From Rhodocyclaceae bacterium (GTDB lineage Bacteria > Pseudomonadota > Gammaproteobacteria > Burkholderiales > Rhodocyclaceae): DNA of 46,721 nucleotides. Below the pieces are notes generated by a model. The model was given only the letters and a program-made list of their open reading frames with translations. It did no database searches and was not told the origin of the DNA. Below are positions 17,328 through 27,097 of the stretch, piece after piece. The stretch's first letter is position 1. Each line of letters opens with the position of its first letter. A program made the translations under genes and the position numbers. The DNA is taken from contig JAGRGD010000289.1 of assembly GCA_020445665.1 (NCBI GenBank), forward strand, positions 1 through 46,721, read 5' to 3'.

Positions 17328-18500
17328 TCAAGGCGAGGCCGGCGCCGGCGCGAGAAACAGGGTCAGGACACCGGTGTATCCATAGAGCCGGTCACGGGCA
17401 ATCTCCCCGCCGGCGAAGAAGCCGGTCAATGGAACGTCGCCAAGGGCATCGCGGATCGTCTCCAGCTCGGCGTTGGGTCGGCCAAAATGCGCGCCGCCCC
17501 GCCCCGAGCAACTGACGTAGAGCGCGCCGGCGATCTGCCGCCCCGCCGCCGCGGCATGAAGTTCGCGCGCGATCCGGGCCAGATCCGCCAGCGCCGCGTC
17601 CGGGTTGCGGGCACAGAAACTCAGTTCCATGCCCTGCTCGAGCGTTTCGGCCACGGCCAGCACCTCTGCCTCGGGATCGACACCCAGGATGTGCCGGACC
17701 AGCGTCTCGCTGCCGAAGCGACCCGGCGCGTGGGCGGTGTCGTCGTGCCCCCGCGATATGCCGACCAGGGTCGCCGCCAGCATGCGGGCCAGCTCGTCGT
17801 GGTCCACCTCCTCGGGCAGCCCCAGGTCGTCGAGGGCACAGCCGAGCGCCGTACCGCCATCGAGGGCGATCAGGTAGTTGCCCTGGCACTCCACGACGCG
17901 CCGCGCCGGGCCCACGGGCTGGCAGCCCTGGGTCACCCGGGAGATCACCTCGACCCGGGGCGAAAAGGCGACCCCGCACAAGCCGCCGGAGAGCACCTCG
18001 TCGGCGATGGCCAGGTTGCGCTCGCGCGAGGCGGAGAGGCCGCCGAAGAGATAACCGGTGGCGGTCCGGTCGGCCTGCTCGACGAGGAGTTCCTGCAGAT
18101 CCGGCGTGCTGCCCTCGGCGTGCACCAGCGCGGTGTGGGCTTCGAAGACATCCCCCCGCCCCAGGGGGCGGCGGCCCGAAAAGACGCGAAAGTCCGCCGC
18201 CGGCAGCGGGGCGAGCAGCAGGGACAGGGCCGGCTGGTCGAAATATTCGACGCCGCTGGCACAGACGCCGACGCCAACCGCCCCGACCCACTCGGTGCCC
18301 GGCAACTGGGCCTTCAGGGTTGCCAGAATCGCCTCGGCGTCGGCCGCGTAGTAGTCGGTGAGGTAGCACAGGCCCAGCGGGTAGGCCATCGGCACGTCAC
18401 GGGACACGATCTGGGCCTGGAGCTGCGCAATGCACAGGTCGACCACGACCTGCCGGCTGGGGTGCGTGGCGTGGGCGGAGAGAAAGGCATGGGCGGGCAT
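17328..18500 (-). CDS. FIST N/C domain signalling protein
   Basis: A 390-residue protein with FIST_N (about 20-215) and FIST_C (about 225-380) domains. The second ends in the characteristic LTGFFAGGEIARDRLYGYTG motif. FIST domains are predicted small-ligand sensors found with chemoreceptors, cyclases and kinases; a role in binding amino-acid-like ligands has been suggested for the family. No output domain is fused here, so it probably acts through partners. It leads a run with the sheath-like protein, the PAS protein and the soluble chemoreceptor. It starts 54 bp after the mocA stop on the same strand, so read-through from the molybdo-enzyme genes is possible. Confidence 0.88.
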   Translation of the reverse strand: MPAHAFLSAHATHPSRQVVVDLCIAQLQAQIVSRDVPMAYPLGLCYLTDYYAADAEAILATLKAQLPGTEWVGAVGVGVCASGVEYFDQPALSLLLAPLPAADFRVFSGRRPLGRGDVFEAHTALVHAEGSTPDLQELLVEQADRTATGYLFGGLSASRERNLAIADEVLSGGLCGVAFSPRVEVISRVTQGCQPVGPARRVVECQGNYLIALDGGTALGCALDDLGLPEEVDHDELARMLAATLVGISRGHDDTAHAPGRFGSETLVRHILGVDPEAEVLAVAETLEQGMELSFCARNPDAALADLARIARELHAAAAGRQIAGALYVSCSGRGGAHFGRPNAELETIRDALGDVPLTGFFAGGEIARDRLYGYTGVLTLFLAPAPASP

Positions 18501-18554
18501 CGTGGCGTTCTCGCTCGGGGGCGCGAGGCAGGGCCCCGCATCGACCCCGCCAGT

Positions 18555-19145
18555 TTAGGGCCTGATGTGCGCCACGTCGCCCACCGGCAGATCGGCCGGA
18601 CGGTCCACGTCGCGCAGGCAGCCCGGGTCGGGCACCTCGCAATCCACCCGCGCCGCGCCTGCCCGGCGGACCAGCTCGCGGGCCCCGACGTCTCCCGTCA
18701 GCGCGGCCAGCGAGTCGCCCCAGCGCGCATCGAATCCGACCGGATGACCAGGCCGGCCACCGTGGCAGGCGCGCGCCACCGAGGCACCGGCGAGCAGAGC
18801 GTCGCGCACGACACGATGCGTTTCGGGCCGCACGAAGGGCATGTCGGCTAGCGCCACGAGCCAGCCCGCCGCATCGCGTCTGGCCCGCACGCCCGCGGCG
18901 AGGCTGTGGCCCATGCCTTGCGCCGCGTCGACACAGACGATGGCACGGCAGCCGGCTGCAACGACGGCCTCGGACAGCGCTTCGTCACCCTCGCCCACGA
19001 CGACGATCACCTCGCGACAGGCCGCCACGAGTTGTCGCGCCGCGACCAGCGCCATCGGCCCCTCGTGCAGTGTTGCCCAGCGCTTGTCGCGACCGAAGCG
19101 CCGACCCTGGCCGGCCGCGAGCAGCAGGCCGACGACCTCAGCCAA
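18555..19145 (-). CDS. mocA: MocA-like molybdenum cofactor cytidylyltransferase
   Basis: A 196-residue nucleotidyltransferase of the MobA/MocA group. The N-terminal VGLLLAAGQGRRFGRDK motif binds CTP or GTP; DMPFVRP and HPVGFDARW-type motifs follow. With XdhC beside it, the likely reaction is conversion of molybdopterin to the cytosine dinucleotide form used by molybdo-hydroxylases. The start is uncertain: TTG at 19145 gives the family N-terminus (MAEVVGLLLAAG) and overlaps the xdhC stop by eight bases, while an ATG at 19196 would add 17 residues and overlap xdhC further. Last gene of the iorA-iorB-xdhC-mocA set. Confidence 0.85.
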   Translation of the reverse strand: MAEVVGLLLAAGQGRRFGRDKRWATLHEGPMALVAARQLVAACREVIVVVGEGDEALSEAVVAAGCRAIVCVDAAQGMGHSLAAGVRARRDAAGWLVALADMPFVRPETHRVVRDALLAGASVARACHGGRPGHPVGFDARWGDSLAALTGDVGARELVRRAGAARVDCEVPDPGCLRDVDRPADLPVGDVAHIRP

Positions 19146-20139
19146 GCCGGCAGGCCGCCTCGGGTTGCCCGGGCGCCGCCGCGAGCACGGCGCCATGAAG
19201 CGCGCTTCGCGCGGCCACCAGTTCGGCAGCCACCGCCACCGCGATCTCCGGCGGCGTGCGGCTGCCGATGGGCAGACCGACCGGTCCGCGCAGGCGACCG
19301 ACCTCTTCGGCCGAGAGGTCGAAATGCTCGAGCAGACGCTCCCGTCGCTTGCGGCTGTTGGCCTTCGAGCCGAGGGCGCCGACGTAGAAAGCTGCCGACT
19401 TGAGGGCCTCGAGCAGGGCCATGTCGTCGAGCTTCGGGTCGTGGGTCAGGGCGACGATCGCGGTGTGGGGGTCGGCCCCCATCGCCAGCACGACGTCGTC
19501 CGGCATGCCGGGCACCAGCGGCGCGCCGGCCACGTCCCACTCGTCGCCGTACTCCACGCGCGGATCGCAGACTTCGACCGAGAAACCGAGGGACTGGGCG
19601 ATGGGCGTCAGATAGCGGGAGATCTGGCCGGCGCCGATCAGCAGCAGGCGCCAGGCCGGCCCATGCTGGGTGACGAGGCGGGCGCCATCCCAGTGCAGCG
19701 GCAAACCGGCCCGCCCGCCGGCCAGCGACACCCCACCGGTCGCGACATCCACAGTTCGCGCCACGAGCTCGCCGGCGGCGATGCGCTGGGCCATCGCGTC
19801 GAGTGCCGCCAGCGCCGGCGCCGGCTCGAGGAGCAGCTCGAGGGTGCCGCCGCAGGGCAGGCCGAAGCGGAAGGCCTCGTCACGGGTCACCCCGTAGCGC
19901 AGCACCCGGGGCGTCTCGCCGTCGAACTCGCCGGCCGCCATGCGCGCGATCAGGTCGTCCTCGATGCAGCCGCCGGACACCGAGCCCTGCACGTGGCCGT
20001 CGGCCCGCAGCAGCATCCAGGCCCCCGGCGGGCGGGGCGCCGAGCCCCAGGTCCGCACCACCGTGACCAGCGCGAAGCGGTACCCCTCGGCCGCCCAGCG
20101 GCGGGCGGCCTCGAGGACCTGCAGATCCATGCTGTCCAT
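19138..20139 (-). CDS. xdhC: XdhC/CoxI family molybdenum cofactor insertion factor
   Basis: A 333-residue maturation protein. The XdhC/CoxI N-terminal domain carries WGSAPRPPGAWMLLRADG and GSVSGGCIEDDL, with a Cys in FGLPCGGTLELLLEP. The C-terminal Rossmann domain shows LLLIGAGQISRYL, LTHDPKLDDMALLEAL and YVGALGSKANSRKRRERL. Family members protect and sulfurate the molybdenum cofactor before insertion into xanthine-oxidase-type enzymes. It lies ten bases after iorB and overlaps mocA, consistent with dedicated service to the IorAB enzyme. Confidence 0.92.
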   Translation of the reverse strand: MDSMDLQVLEAARRWAAEGYRFALVTVVRTWGSAPRPPGAWMLLRADGHVQGSVSGGCIEDDLIARMAAGEFDGETPRVLRYGVTRDEAFRFGLPCGGTLELLLEPAPALAALDAMAQRIAAGELVARTVDVATGGVSLAGGRAGLPLHWDGARLVTQHGPAWRLLLIGAGQISRYLTPIAQSLGFSVEVCDPRVEYGDEWDVAGAPLVPGMPDDVVLAMGADPHTAIVALTHDPKLDDMALLEALKSAAFYVGALGSKANSRKRRERLLEHFDLSAEEVGRLRGPVGLPIGSRTPPEIAVAVAAELVAARSALHGAVLAAAPGQPEAACRLG

Positions 20140-20149
20140 CGCGGCGCCC

Positions 20150-22354
20150 TCAGACCGCCAGCGCCGAGGTGTCGAGGGGCAGGCGGTAGAGGCGCTTGCC
20201 CGTCGCCGCGGCGATGGCGTTGATGACGGCCGGCGCGACCGGCGGCACGCCGGGTTCGCCGATCCCGGTCGGGGGCGCCGACGAGGGCACGATGTGCACC
20301 TCGATCACCGGCATCTCGTGGATGCGCAGCACCGGGTAGCCGTCGAAGTTGCCCTGCTGCACGACCCCGTCCTCGAGGGTGATCTCGCCGTGGAGCAACG
20401 CCGCCAGCGCGAAGCCGACGCCGCCCTCGACCTGGGCGCGGACGTTGTCCGGGTTGATCGCGATGCCGCAATCCACCGCACAGACGATGCGGTCGATGGT
20501 CAACGCCCCGTCCTTCGCCACGCTGACCTCGGCCAGTTGCGCCACGTAGCTGTTGAAGGACTCGTGCACCGCGATGCCTCGGCCGCGGCGGACACCGTCG
20601 GCCCCTGCCGCGAGCGGCGTGCCCCAGCCGCCCTTGTCGGCCGCCAGGCGCAGCACGCCGGCGTGGCGCGGGTGCTTGTCGAGCAGCGACAGGCGCAGCG
20701 CGACCGGGTCCCGCCCGGCGGCGGTGGCCAGCTCGTCGAGGAAGGTCTCGGTGGACACCGCGGTGTGGGTCGAGCCCACCGAGCGCCACCACAGCACCGG
20801 CACCGGCACATCGGTGGGGGTGTGCAGCTCGACCTGCAGGTTCGGGATCGCGTAGGGCAGGTTGGCGGCGCCCTCGACCGACACCTGGTCGATGCCGTCC
20901 TTGACCAGCATCTTCTCGAAGGGCGAGCCCGTCACGATCGACTGGCCCACCAGCCGGTGCTGCCAGCCGACCACGTTGCCGTCCGCATCGAGGCCGGCCC
21001 GCAGCGCGTGGTGGAACATCGGCCGGTAGTAGCCGGCGCGCATGTCGTCCTCCCGCAGCCAGACCAGCTTGACCGGCGCCCGCCCGCCGATCGCCTTGAC
21101 GATCTGCGCGCACTCGAGGACGTAGTCGGAGTCCTTGCAGGCGCGACGGCCGAAGCTGCCGCCGGCATACAGCATGTGGATGTTCACCTGCTCGGGCTTG
21201 AGGCCCAGCAGGCCGGCCAGGGCGTACTGGTCGCCGGTGTGGAGTTGCTCGCCGTTCCACACCTCGCAGCCCTCGGCGCCGAGGCGCATGACGCAGTTCA
21301 TCGGCTCCATCGCGGCGTGGGCGAGGTAGGGAAAGTCGTAGCTGGCCTCCAGGACCCGCGCGGCGCCGGCGAGGGCCGCCGCGTTGTCGCCTTCGGCGCG
21401 GGCGACCAGTCCCGGCCGCTTAGCCATCTCCCGGTAGCCGGCGAGGATCTCGTCCGAGCCCTTGCGGAAGGCCTTCGACTCGTCCCATTCGACGGTGAGC
21501 GCGTCGCGGCCCTTCTTGGCCGACCAGGTGTCCCGCGCCAGCACCGCGACCCCCTGCGGGATCGCGACCACGTCCTCGACACCGCGCACGGCCTTCGCCG
21601 CGCTCGCATCGAAGGACTTCACGGTCGCGCCGAAGCGCGGCGGGTGGGCCACCACGGCCACCAGCATGCCGGGCAGCTGGACGTCCTGGGTGAACATCGC
21701 CCTGCCGGTGGACTTGGCCGCCACGTCCTTGCGGGGCACCCGCTTGCCGATCAGGCGGAAGTCGGCCGGATCCTTCAGCGTCACCTCGGCCGGGGCCGGC
21801 AGCGCGGCGGCGGCCTCGGCCAGTTCACCGAAGGTGGCCGAGCGGCCCGATGCGCCATGGCGCACCACGCCGCCCTCGACGGCCAGCTCTCCGGCCGGCA
21901 CCTGCCAGCGGTCCGCGGCGGCCGACACCAGCATCGCCCGCCCGGCCGCCCCCGCCTTGCGCATCTGCTCCCACGAGTTGGCCATCGCGGTGCTGCCGCC
22001 GGTGCCCTGCGCCGGGCCCCAGAAGAGGTTGTTGTAGCGCTTGGCGTCGGCGGGTGCGCCCTCGACGCGGACCTGTTCCCAGTCGGCATCCAGTTCCTCG
22101 GCCACCAGGGTGGCGAGGCCGGTGTAGGTGCCCTGCCCCATCTCCAGGTGCTTGGAGATCACCGTCACGGTGTTGTCGGCGCCGATGCGCAGGAAGGCGT
22201 TCGGCTCGAAGGTGACCGGCGCCACCGGCCCGCTGCCGGCCTGGCCGGGGCCCGCGCCGGCCATCACGGTGGCCGGCATCATCACGCCCAGGGTCAGCCC
22301 GCCACCCGCCTGCAGGAAGCGGCGACGGCTCAGGTTCTCGATTGCTTGGCTCAT
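20150..22354 (-). CDS. iorB: IorB-like molybdo-hydroxylase large subunit, Tat-exported
   Basis: A 734-residue molybdopterin-binding subunit of the xanthine dehydrogenase superfamily, of the isoquinoline 1-oxidoreductase/aldehyde dehydrogenase type. It begins with a twin-arginine signal ([11 protein letters not shown] near 9-19), so the enzyme should be folded with cofactor in the cytoplasm and exported. Motifs along the chain include [20 protein letters not shown], the SFGRR region near 400 and, close to the C-terminus, [14 protein letters not shown]. That last motif carries the Glu expected to be the catalytic base. The substrate (N-heterocycle or aldehyde) cannot be predicted. It starts one base after the iorA stop. 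No cytochrome c subunit is encoded alongside. Confidence 0.88.
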   Translation of the reverse strand: MSQAIENLSRRRFLQAGGGLTLGVMMPATVMAGAGPGQAGSGPVAPVTFEPNAFLRIGADNTVTVISKHLEMGQGTYTGLATLVAEELDADWEQVRVEGAPADAKRYNNLFWGPAQGTGGSTAMANSWEQMRKAGAAGRAMLVSAAADRWQVPAGELAVEGGVVRHGASGRSATFGELAEAAAALPAPAEVTLKDPADFRLIGKRVPRKDVAAKSTGRAMFTQDVQLPGMLVAVVAHPPRFGATVKSFDASAAKAVRGVEDVVAIPQGVAVLARDTWSAKKGRDALTVEWDESKAFRKGSDEILAGYREMAKRPGLVARAEGDNAAALAGAARVLEASYDFPYLAHAAMEPMNCVMRLGAEGCEVWNGEQLHTGDQYALAGLLGLKPEQVNIHMLYAGGSFGRRACKDSDYVLECAQIVKAIGGRAPVKLVWLREDDMRAGYYRPMFHHALRAGLDADGNVVGWQHRLVGQSIVTGSPFEKMLVKDGIDQVSVEGAANLPYAIPNLQVELHTPTDVPVPVLWWRSVGSTHTAVSTETFLDELATAAGRDPVALRLSLLDKHPRHAGVLRLAADKGGWGTPLAAGADGVRRGRGIAVHESFNSYVAQLAEVSVAKDGALTIDRIVCAVDCGIAINPDNVRAQVEGGVGFALAALLHGEITLEDGVVQQGNFDGYPVLRIHEMPVIEVHIVPSSAPPTGIGEPGVPPVAPAVINAIAAATGKRLYRLPLDTSALAV

Positions 22355-22355
22355 G

Positions 22356-22823
22356 TCAGGCCTCCCCGCCGAGCGAGGCGGCCGCCTCGTGGATCGCCGC
22401 GCGGATGCGCACGTAGGTGGCGCAGCGGCAGATGTTGCCCGCCATCGCCGCGTCGATGTCGGCATCGCTCGGGGCACGGTTGTCGGCCAGCAGGGCCACC
22501 GCGCTCATGATCTGGCCGGACTGGCAGTAGCCGCACTGGGCCACGTCGAGCTTCTGCCAAGCGGCCTGCACAACCTGCCCGACCTTGCCCGAATCGATCG
22601 CCTCGATGGTCGTGACCCGCTTGCCCTCGGCGGCCGACACGGGCGTCGAGCACGAGCGCACCGGGGTGCCGTCCAGATGCACGGTACAGGCGCCGCACAG
22701 CGCCTTGCCACAGCCGAATTTGGTACCGGTCAGCTGCAGGGTGTCCCGCAGGGCCCACAGCAGCGGCGTGTCGGGCGCCACGTCGAGCTGGCGCGCCATG
22801 CCATTCACATTGAGTTCAATCAC
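22356..22823 (-). CDS. iorA: IorA-like [2Fe-2S] small subunit of molybdo-hydroxylase
   Basis: A 155-residue two-cluster iron-sulfur protein. The plant-type ferredoxin cluster uses Cys38, Cys43, Cys46 and Cys58; the second cluster uses Cys97, Cys100, Cys132 and Cys134. It passes electrons from the molybdenum site of IorB to an external acceptor. I chose the GTG at 22823, preceded by GGAGA six bases upstream, because an ATG at codon 9 would cut the first beta strand. It has no signal peptide of its own and would be exported with the Tat-tagged IorB. First gene of the iorA-iorB-xdhC-mocA operon, divergent from an AraC regulator. Confidence 0.92.
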   Translation of the reverse strand: MIELNVNGMARQLDVAPDTPLLWALRDTLQLTGTKFGCGKALCGACTVHLDGTPVRSCSTPVSAAEGKRVTTIEAIDSGKVGQVVQAAWQKLDVAQCGYCQSGQIMSAVALLADNRAPSDADIDAAMAGNICRCATYVRIRAAIHEAAASLGGEA

Positions 22824-22988
22824 CGGGTCTCTCCAGGGTTTGGGAAGCTCCGTCGCGGGAGCCTGGTTACAGTCTGGTCGATGGGCCACCTCGCCGGATA
22901 CGCGAAAAATGCGGGGTTGTTGCCCGATCGTCCACAAATCCGGACTCGCCTCTTTCGCCCACCGGGGCGGCGAGACTAAGCTAGCTGG

Positions 22989-23903
22989 ATGGATATCTCG
23001 ATCGACGCGCCGCTCCCGGGTTCCCCGGCCCGCTCCGAACTGGCGGACATCATCCTGCGCCATTGCCGGACGGACGGCCGCGTCGACACCGCGGTGCCGG
23101 GTGTCGCGTTCTTCCGCGGCTCGAGCACCCAGCAGCCCAGCTGCGCGCTGATGAGCGCGACCTTCGCGACCATGGCCCAGGGCGCCAAGCGCATCGAGCT
23201 GTCCGGTCGCAGCTACGATTACGACGCGCGCCACTATCTGGTGTCGTCGGTGGACCTGCCGATGTTCGCCCAGGTTACGCGGGCCTCGACCGACGCGCCC
23301 TACCTGGGCATGGCCGTCGCCCTCGATCCGCTGGTGATCGCCCAGCTGGTGAACGAGATCGCCGACTCGCCGCTGCGCGCTTCGCCGCCGGAATTGGGCC
23401 TCGCCGTGGCGCCGATGACCGGCGAGCTGCGCGACGTGGTGCAGCGGCTGGCACGGCTGGTGGATCGGCGCCAGGACATTCCGGTGCTGGCCCCCATGCT
23501 CAGTCGAGAGCTGCACTACCGTCTGCTCACCGGTCCGATGGGCGCCCGCCTGCGGCAGGTGGCCGTCAAGGGCAGCCACGGCCACCAGATCGTGCGCGTC
23601 ATCTCATGGATCCGCAGCCACCTCGACGAGCCCCTGCGCATCGACGATCTGACCCACATCGCCTCGATGAGCCGCTCCTCCCTGCACCAGCATTTCCGCG
23701 CCCTGACCTCGATGAGCCCGCTGCAGTACCAGAAGCAGTTGCGCCTGCAGGAAGCGCGCCGCCTGATGCTGATCGAGCAGGCCGACGCCGCCTCGGCGGC
23801 CCACCGCGTGGGCTACGAGAGTCCGTCCCAGTTCAGCCGCGAGTACCGCCGCCTGTTCGGCGCCCCGCCGGCGCGCGACGTCGCCCAGTTCACCGGGGCC
23901 TGA
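22989..23903 (+). CDS. AraC-family transcriptional regulator
   Basis: A 304-residue regulator with an AraC_N-type ligand domain (about 25-185, with [18 protein letters not shown]) and a C-terminal pair of helix-turn-helix motifs (about 205-300). The recognition regions are [20 protein letters not shown] and [22 protein letters not shown]. It faces the iorA gene across 165 bp, the usual position for a regulator of that operon. Whether it also affects the cyd genes that start 48 bp after its stop on the same strand is unknown. Confidence 0.9.
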   Translation: MDISIDAPLPGSPARSELADIILRHCRTDGRVDTAVPGVAFFRGSSTQQPSCALMSATFATMAQGAKRIELSGRSYDYDARHYLVSSVDLPMFAQVTRASTDAPYLGMAVALDPLVIAQLVNEIADSPLRASPPELGLAVAPMTGELRDVVQRLARLVDRRQDIPVLAPMLSRELHYRLLTGPMGARLRQVAVKGSHGHQIVRVISWIRSHLDEPLRIDDLTHIASMSRSSLHQHFRALTSMSPLQYQKQLRLQEARRLMLIEQADAASAAHRVGYESPSQFSREYRRLFGAPPARDVAQFTGA

Positions 23904-23950
23904 GCTGGCCAGCGTCGATGTGCGCCGGGCGGGGAACCCCTCCGCCACCC

Positions 23951-24211
23951 ATGGTTCATACCGGCATGCCGCCCCGCGTCGCTCCCCTCCGCGCCGACAG
24001 CCCGACCGCCGCTTCCCGGACCGCGCCGCCGAGGCCCCGACGCCTGCGAAAGACCCTCGCCCTGACCCTTGCCCTGAAGGCGCTGCTGCTCCTGATCCTG
24101 TGGTGGCTGTTCGTGCGCGAGGCACGGGTCGAGGTCGATCCGGCGACGGCGGCCAGTCACCTCCTGCCGGCCGTGCCGGCTCGGCCGGTGGGACCCTCCG
24201 GTGATCGCTGA
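23951..24211 (+). CDS. cydP: CydP-like small subunit of cytochrome bd oxidase
   Basis: A short single-span membrane protein of at most 86 residues. A basic N-terminus (RPRRLRKTLALTLALKALLL) leads into a hydrophobic helix ending LILWWLFVREARVEVDP. Putative CydP proteins of this shape are found just ahead of cydA in many proteobacteria. The gene overlaps the cydA start by 11 bases. The start is uncertain: ATG 23951 or ATG 23966; the Pro/Ala-rich stretch before the helix is not conserved in the family as I remember it. Confidence 0.7.
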   Translation: MVHTGMPPRVAPLRADSPTAASRTAPPRPRRLRKTLALTLALKALLLLILWWLFVREARVEVDPATAASHLLPAVPARPVGPSGDR

Positions 24212-25757
24212 GACGCTGGTAGACCTCTCGCGGCTGCAGTTCGCCTTCACCGCGATGGTGCATTTCCTGTTCGTGCCGCTGACCCTGGGGTTGTCCTGGA
24301 TCCTGGTCATCATGGAGTCGGTCTACGTCATGACCGGCAAGACCATCTACCGGGACATGACCCGCTTCTGGGGCAAGCTCTTCGGCATCAACTTCGCCCT
24401 CGGCATCACCACCGGCCTGACCCTGGAGTTCCAGTTCGGCACCAACTGGGCGTACTTTTCCCACTACGTCGGCGATGTCTTCGGCGTACCGCTGGCGATC
24501 GAGGGGCTGATGGCCTTTTTCCTCGAGGCCACCTTCGCCGGCCTGTTTTTCTTCGGCTGGGAACGTCTGTCGAAGACCCAGCACCTGCTGACGACGATTC
24601 TGCTCGCCATCGGCACCAACCTCTCGGCACTGTGGATCCTGGTCGCCAACGCCTGGATGCAGAACCCGGTCGGTGCCGAATTCTCGCCCGAGACCCTGCG
24701 CATGGAGCTGGTGGACCTGGCGGCCGTGCTGTTCAACCCCGACGCCCAGGCCAAGTTCGTGCACACCGTCTCCGCCGGGTACGTCACCGGGGCGATGTTC
24801 GTCCTGTCGATCTCCGCCTTCTACCTGCTGCGGGGACGCGACGTCGCCTTCGCGCGGCGCAGTTTCCGCATCGCGGCGGCCTTCGGACTGGCGTCCGCCC
24901 TGTCGGTGATCGTGCTCGGTGACGAATCCGGCTACACGGTCGGCAAGGCGCAGCAGACCAAGCTGGCGGCAATGGAGGCGATGTGGGAGACCGAGCCCGC
25001 GCCCGCCGGCCTGAAGCTGCTGGCCGGCATCGACGAGGCGGGCATGCGCAACACCTGGGAGCTGGAGATCCCGTGGCTGCTCGGCCTGATCGGTACCCGC
25101 TCCCTCGACCGCGAGCTGCCCGGCCTGAAGGACATCCTCGCCGAGAACCGTGCCCGAATCGTGTCCGGCGTCGCCGCGGTCCAGGCCCTCGCCGCGTTGC
25201 GCGCCGCGCCGGACGACCCGACCAGCCGCGCCCGCTTCGATGCCCACCGTGACGACCTCGGCTTCGGGCTGCTGCTCAAGAAATATACCGACGACTTCAG
25301 TCGGGTCACCCCGGCGATGATCGACCAGGCCGCGCGCGACAGCATCCCCCGCGTCACGCCGCTATTCTGGAGCTTCCGCGCGATGGTGGCCCTCGGCTTC
25401 CTGATGCTCGCGCTGTTCGCGGCCGCAGCCTGGGCCTCGGTCAAGGGCTACCCGGAACGACGGCGATGGTTGCTGCACTGGGCGCTGTGGTCGCTGCCGG
25501 CCCCCTGGATCGCCTGTGAGGTGGGCTGGTTCGTTGCCGAGTATGGCCGCCAGCCATGGACCATCTTCGGCATCCTGCCGACCCACCTGTCTGTCTCCGC
25601 CCTGTCCGTCGACACCCTCCACGCCTCGCTCGCCGGATTCGCCGGCTTCTACGGCCTGCTGGTGATCATCGAGATGGTGCTGATGGTGCGTTTCGCCCGG
25701 CTCGGACCGGCGAGCCTCGGCACCGGGCGTTACCACGGCGAGGCGGCCCATGGCTGA
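24201..25757 (+). CDS. cydA: Cytochrome bd ubiquinol oxidase subunit I
   Basis: A 518-residue membrane subunit that holds the three hemes and oxidises quinol. Expected ligands are present with a two-residue offset from E. coli: His21 (heme d/b595), and His188 and Met395 (heme b558). Glu101 and Glu109 of the proton path are present, and so are Lys254 and Glu259 of the quinol loop. The loop is of the long type, and total length is close to the E. coli protein. The start is GTG 24201, overlapping cydP. It leads cydB and cydX in a standard order. Confidence 0.97.
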   Translation: MIAETLVDLSRLQFAFTAMVHFLFVPLTLGLSWILVIMESVYVMTGKTIYRDMTRFWGKLFGINFALGITTGLTLEFQFGTNWAYFSHYVGDVFGVPLAIEGLMAFFLEATFAGLFFFGWERLSKTQHLLTTILLAIGTNLSALWILVANAWMQNPVGAEFSPETLRMELVDLAAVLFNPDAQAKFVHTVSAGYVTGAMFVLSISAFYLLRGRDVAFARRSFRIAAAFGLASALSVIVLGDESGYTVGKAQQTKLAAMEAMWETEPAPAGLKLLAGIDEAGMRNTWELEIPWLLGLIGTRSLDRELPGLKDILAENRARIVSGVAAVQALAALRAAPDDPTSRARFDAHRDDLGFGLLLKKYTDDFSRVTPAMIDQAARDSIPRVTPLFWSFRAMVALGFLMLALFAAAAWASVKGYPERRRWLLHWALWSLPAPWIACEVGWFVAEYGRQPWTIFGILPTHLSVSALSVDTLHASLAGFAGFYGLLVIIEMVLMVRFARLGPASLGTGRYHGEAAHG

Positions 25758-25778
25758 GGCCGCGAGGCGCAACCCGTG

Positions 25779-26915
25779 ATGCCCGACTACGAGACCCTCA
25801 AACTGGCCTGGTGGCTGGTCGTCGGCGCCCTGCTGATCGGCTTCGCGGTCATGGACGGGCACGATCTGGGCGTCGGCGCGCTGCTGCCCGTCGTGGGCCG
25901 CAGCGACATCGAGCGACAGGTCGTGATCCACACCATCGGGCCCCACTGGGACGGCAATCAGGTGTGGCTGGTGACCGGCGGGGGCGCCCTCTTCGCGGCC
26001 TGGCCGCTGGTCTACGCGACGGCGTTCTCGAGCCTCTACTGGGCGATGCTGGGTATCCTCGGCGCCCTCTTCCTGCGACCCGTCGGCTTCCACTACCGCA
26101 GCAAGCTGACGTCACCGCGATGGCGGCGCGGCTGGGACGGCGCCCTGTGCATCGGGGGGGCCGTCCCGCCGCTGCTGTTCGGGATCGCCTTCGGCAACCT
26201 GCTGCTCGGCGTGCCCTTCGATCTCGATGCCACGATGCGGCCGCACGGACTCGGTGGCCCGGGCGACCTGCTTCACCCGTTCGCGCTCTTGTGCGGCGGC
26301 GTCGGCCTCGCCATGTCGAGCTTCCATGGCGCCGTCTACCTCCAGCACCGCACGACGGGCCCCATCCGCGCACGCAGCGGCCGCGCCGCCAGGGTTGCGG
26401 CCCTCCTCGCGCTGGTCGGCTTCTCTCTCGCCGGCGTCTGGGTGGCTTCGCTGCCCGGCTACCTGATCGTGGCCGGGGCCGACCCGTCCGGGCCCGCCGA
26501 TCCGCTGGCCAAGTCCGTGGTGCGCGAAAGTGGCGCCTGGCTGCACAATTTCCGCGATTACCCGCTGACCGCCGTTGTGCCGGCGCTCGCCTATCTCGGC
26601 ATGCCCGGCGCCCTGTGGCTGGCCGCACGCGGGCGGACCCTGGCCGCGTTCTGGGCCTCGGCGCTGGCCCAGGCCGGCATCATCGGCACCGCTGCGGTCG
26701 CGATGTTTCCGTTCGTGCTGCCCTCGTCGAGCCGGCCCGATGTCAGCCTGACGCTGTGGGACGCCACCTCGAGCCACCTGACCCTCGGCCTGATGCTCGC
26801 GGCCACGCTGATCCTGCTGCCCATCGTGGTGGCCTATACCGGCTGGGCCTACCGCGTCATGGCGGGCCCGGTCCGACCGGAAGACATCGAGGCCGGGCAC
26901 CGCTCGCCCGATTGA
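25779..26915 (+). CDS. cydB: Cytochrome bd ubiquinol oxidase subunit II
   Basis: A 378-residue integral membrane protein paired with CydA. The N-terminus ([20 protein letters not shown], then [13 protein letters not shown]) and the [23 protein letters not shown] motif are diagnostic. Start taken at ATG 25779, although a GTG at 25776 directly before it is equally usable. It begins 21 bp after the cydA stop and is followed 14 bp later by cydX. Confidence 0.96.
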   Translation: MPDYETLKLAWWLVVGALLIGFAVMDGHDLGVGALLPVVGRSDIERQVVIHTIGPHWDGNQVWLVTGGGALFAAWPLVYATAFSSLYWAMLGILGALFLRPVGFHYRSKLTSPRWRRGWDGALCIGGAVPPLLFGIAFGNLLLGVPFDLDATMRPHGLGGPGDLLHPFALLCGGVGLAMSSFHGAVYLQHRTTGPIRARSGRAARVAALLALVGFSLAGVWVASLPGYLIVAGADPSGPADPLAKSVVRESGAWLHNFRDYPLTAVVPALAYLGMPGALWLAARGRTLAAFWASALAQAGIIGTAAVAMFPFVLPSSSRPDVSLTLWDATSSHLTLGLMLAATLILLPIVVAYTGWAYRVMAGPVRPEDIEAGHRSPD

Positions 26916-26929
26916 GGAGGCACGCAAGG

Positions 26930-27043
26930 ATGTGGTACTTCACATGGGTACTGGGCCTGGGTTTCGCAGTCCTGCTGGCGATCCTGAACGCGCTGTGGGG
27001 CGAGTTCCAGGGGGCTGACGATGACCCGACACAGAATCCCTGA
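26930..27043 (+). CDS. cydX: CydX small subunit of cytochrome bd oxidase
   Basis: A 37-residue single-span protein beginning MWYFTWVLGLGFAVLLAILN and continuing ALWGE, the conserved CydX pattern with its Trp-Tyr start and terminal Glu after the helix. CydX stabilises the heme site of the CydAB complex. GAGGAGG at 26914-26920 and AAGGA just before the ATG provide ribosome-binding options. It is small enough to be missed by automatic gene calling. Confidence 0.93.
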   Translation: MWYFTWVLGLGFAVLLAILNALWGEFQGADDDPTQNP

Positions 27044-27097
27044 TGCAATGGCAGCGTCCCCGCCGCGCCCGACCGCACCCGACACCGGAGGACATCC

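Noticed and set aside
19940-22510. An 856-codon plus-strand open frame opposite iorB
   Set aside because: Antisense to a well-supported molybdo-hydroxylase gene; His/Arg/Gly-rich with no domain pattern.
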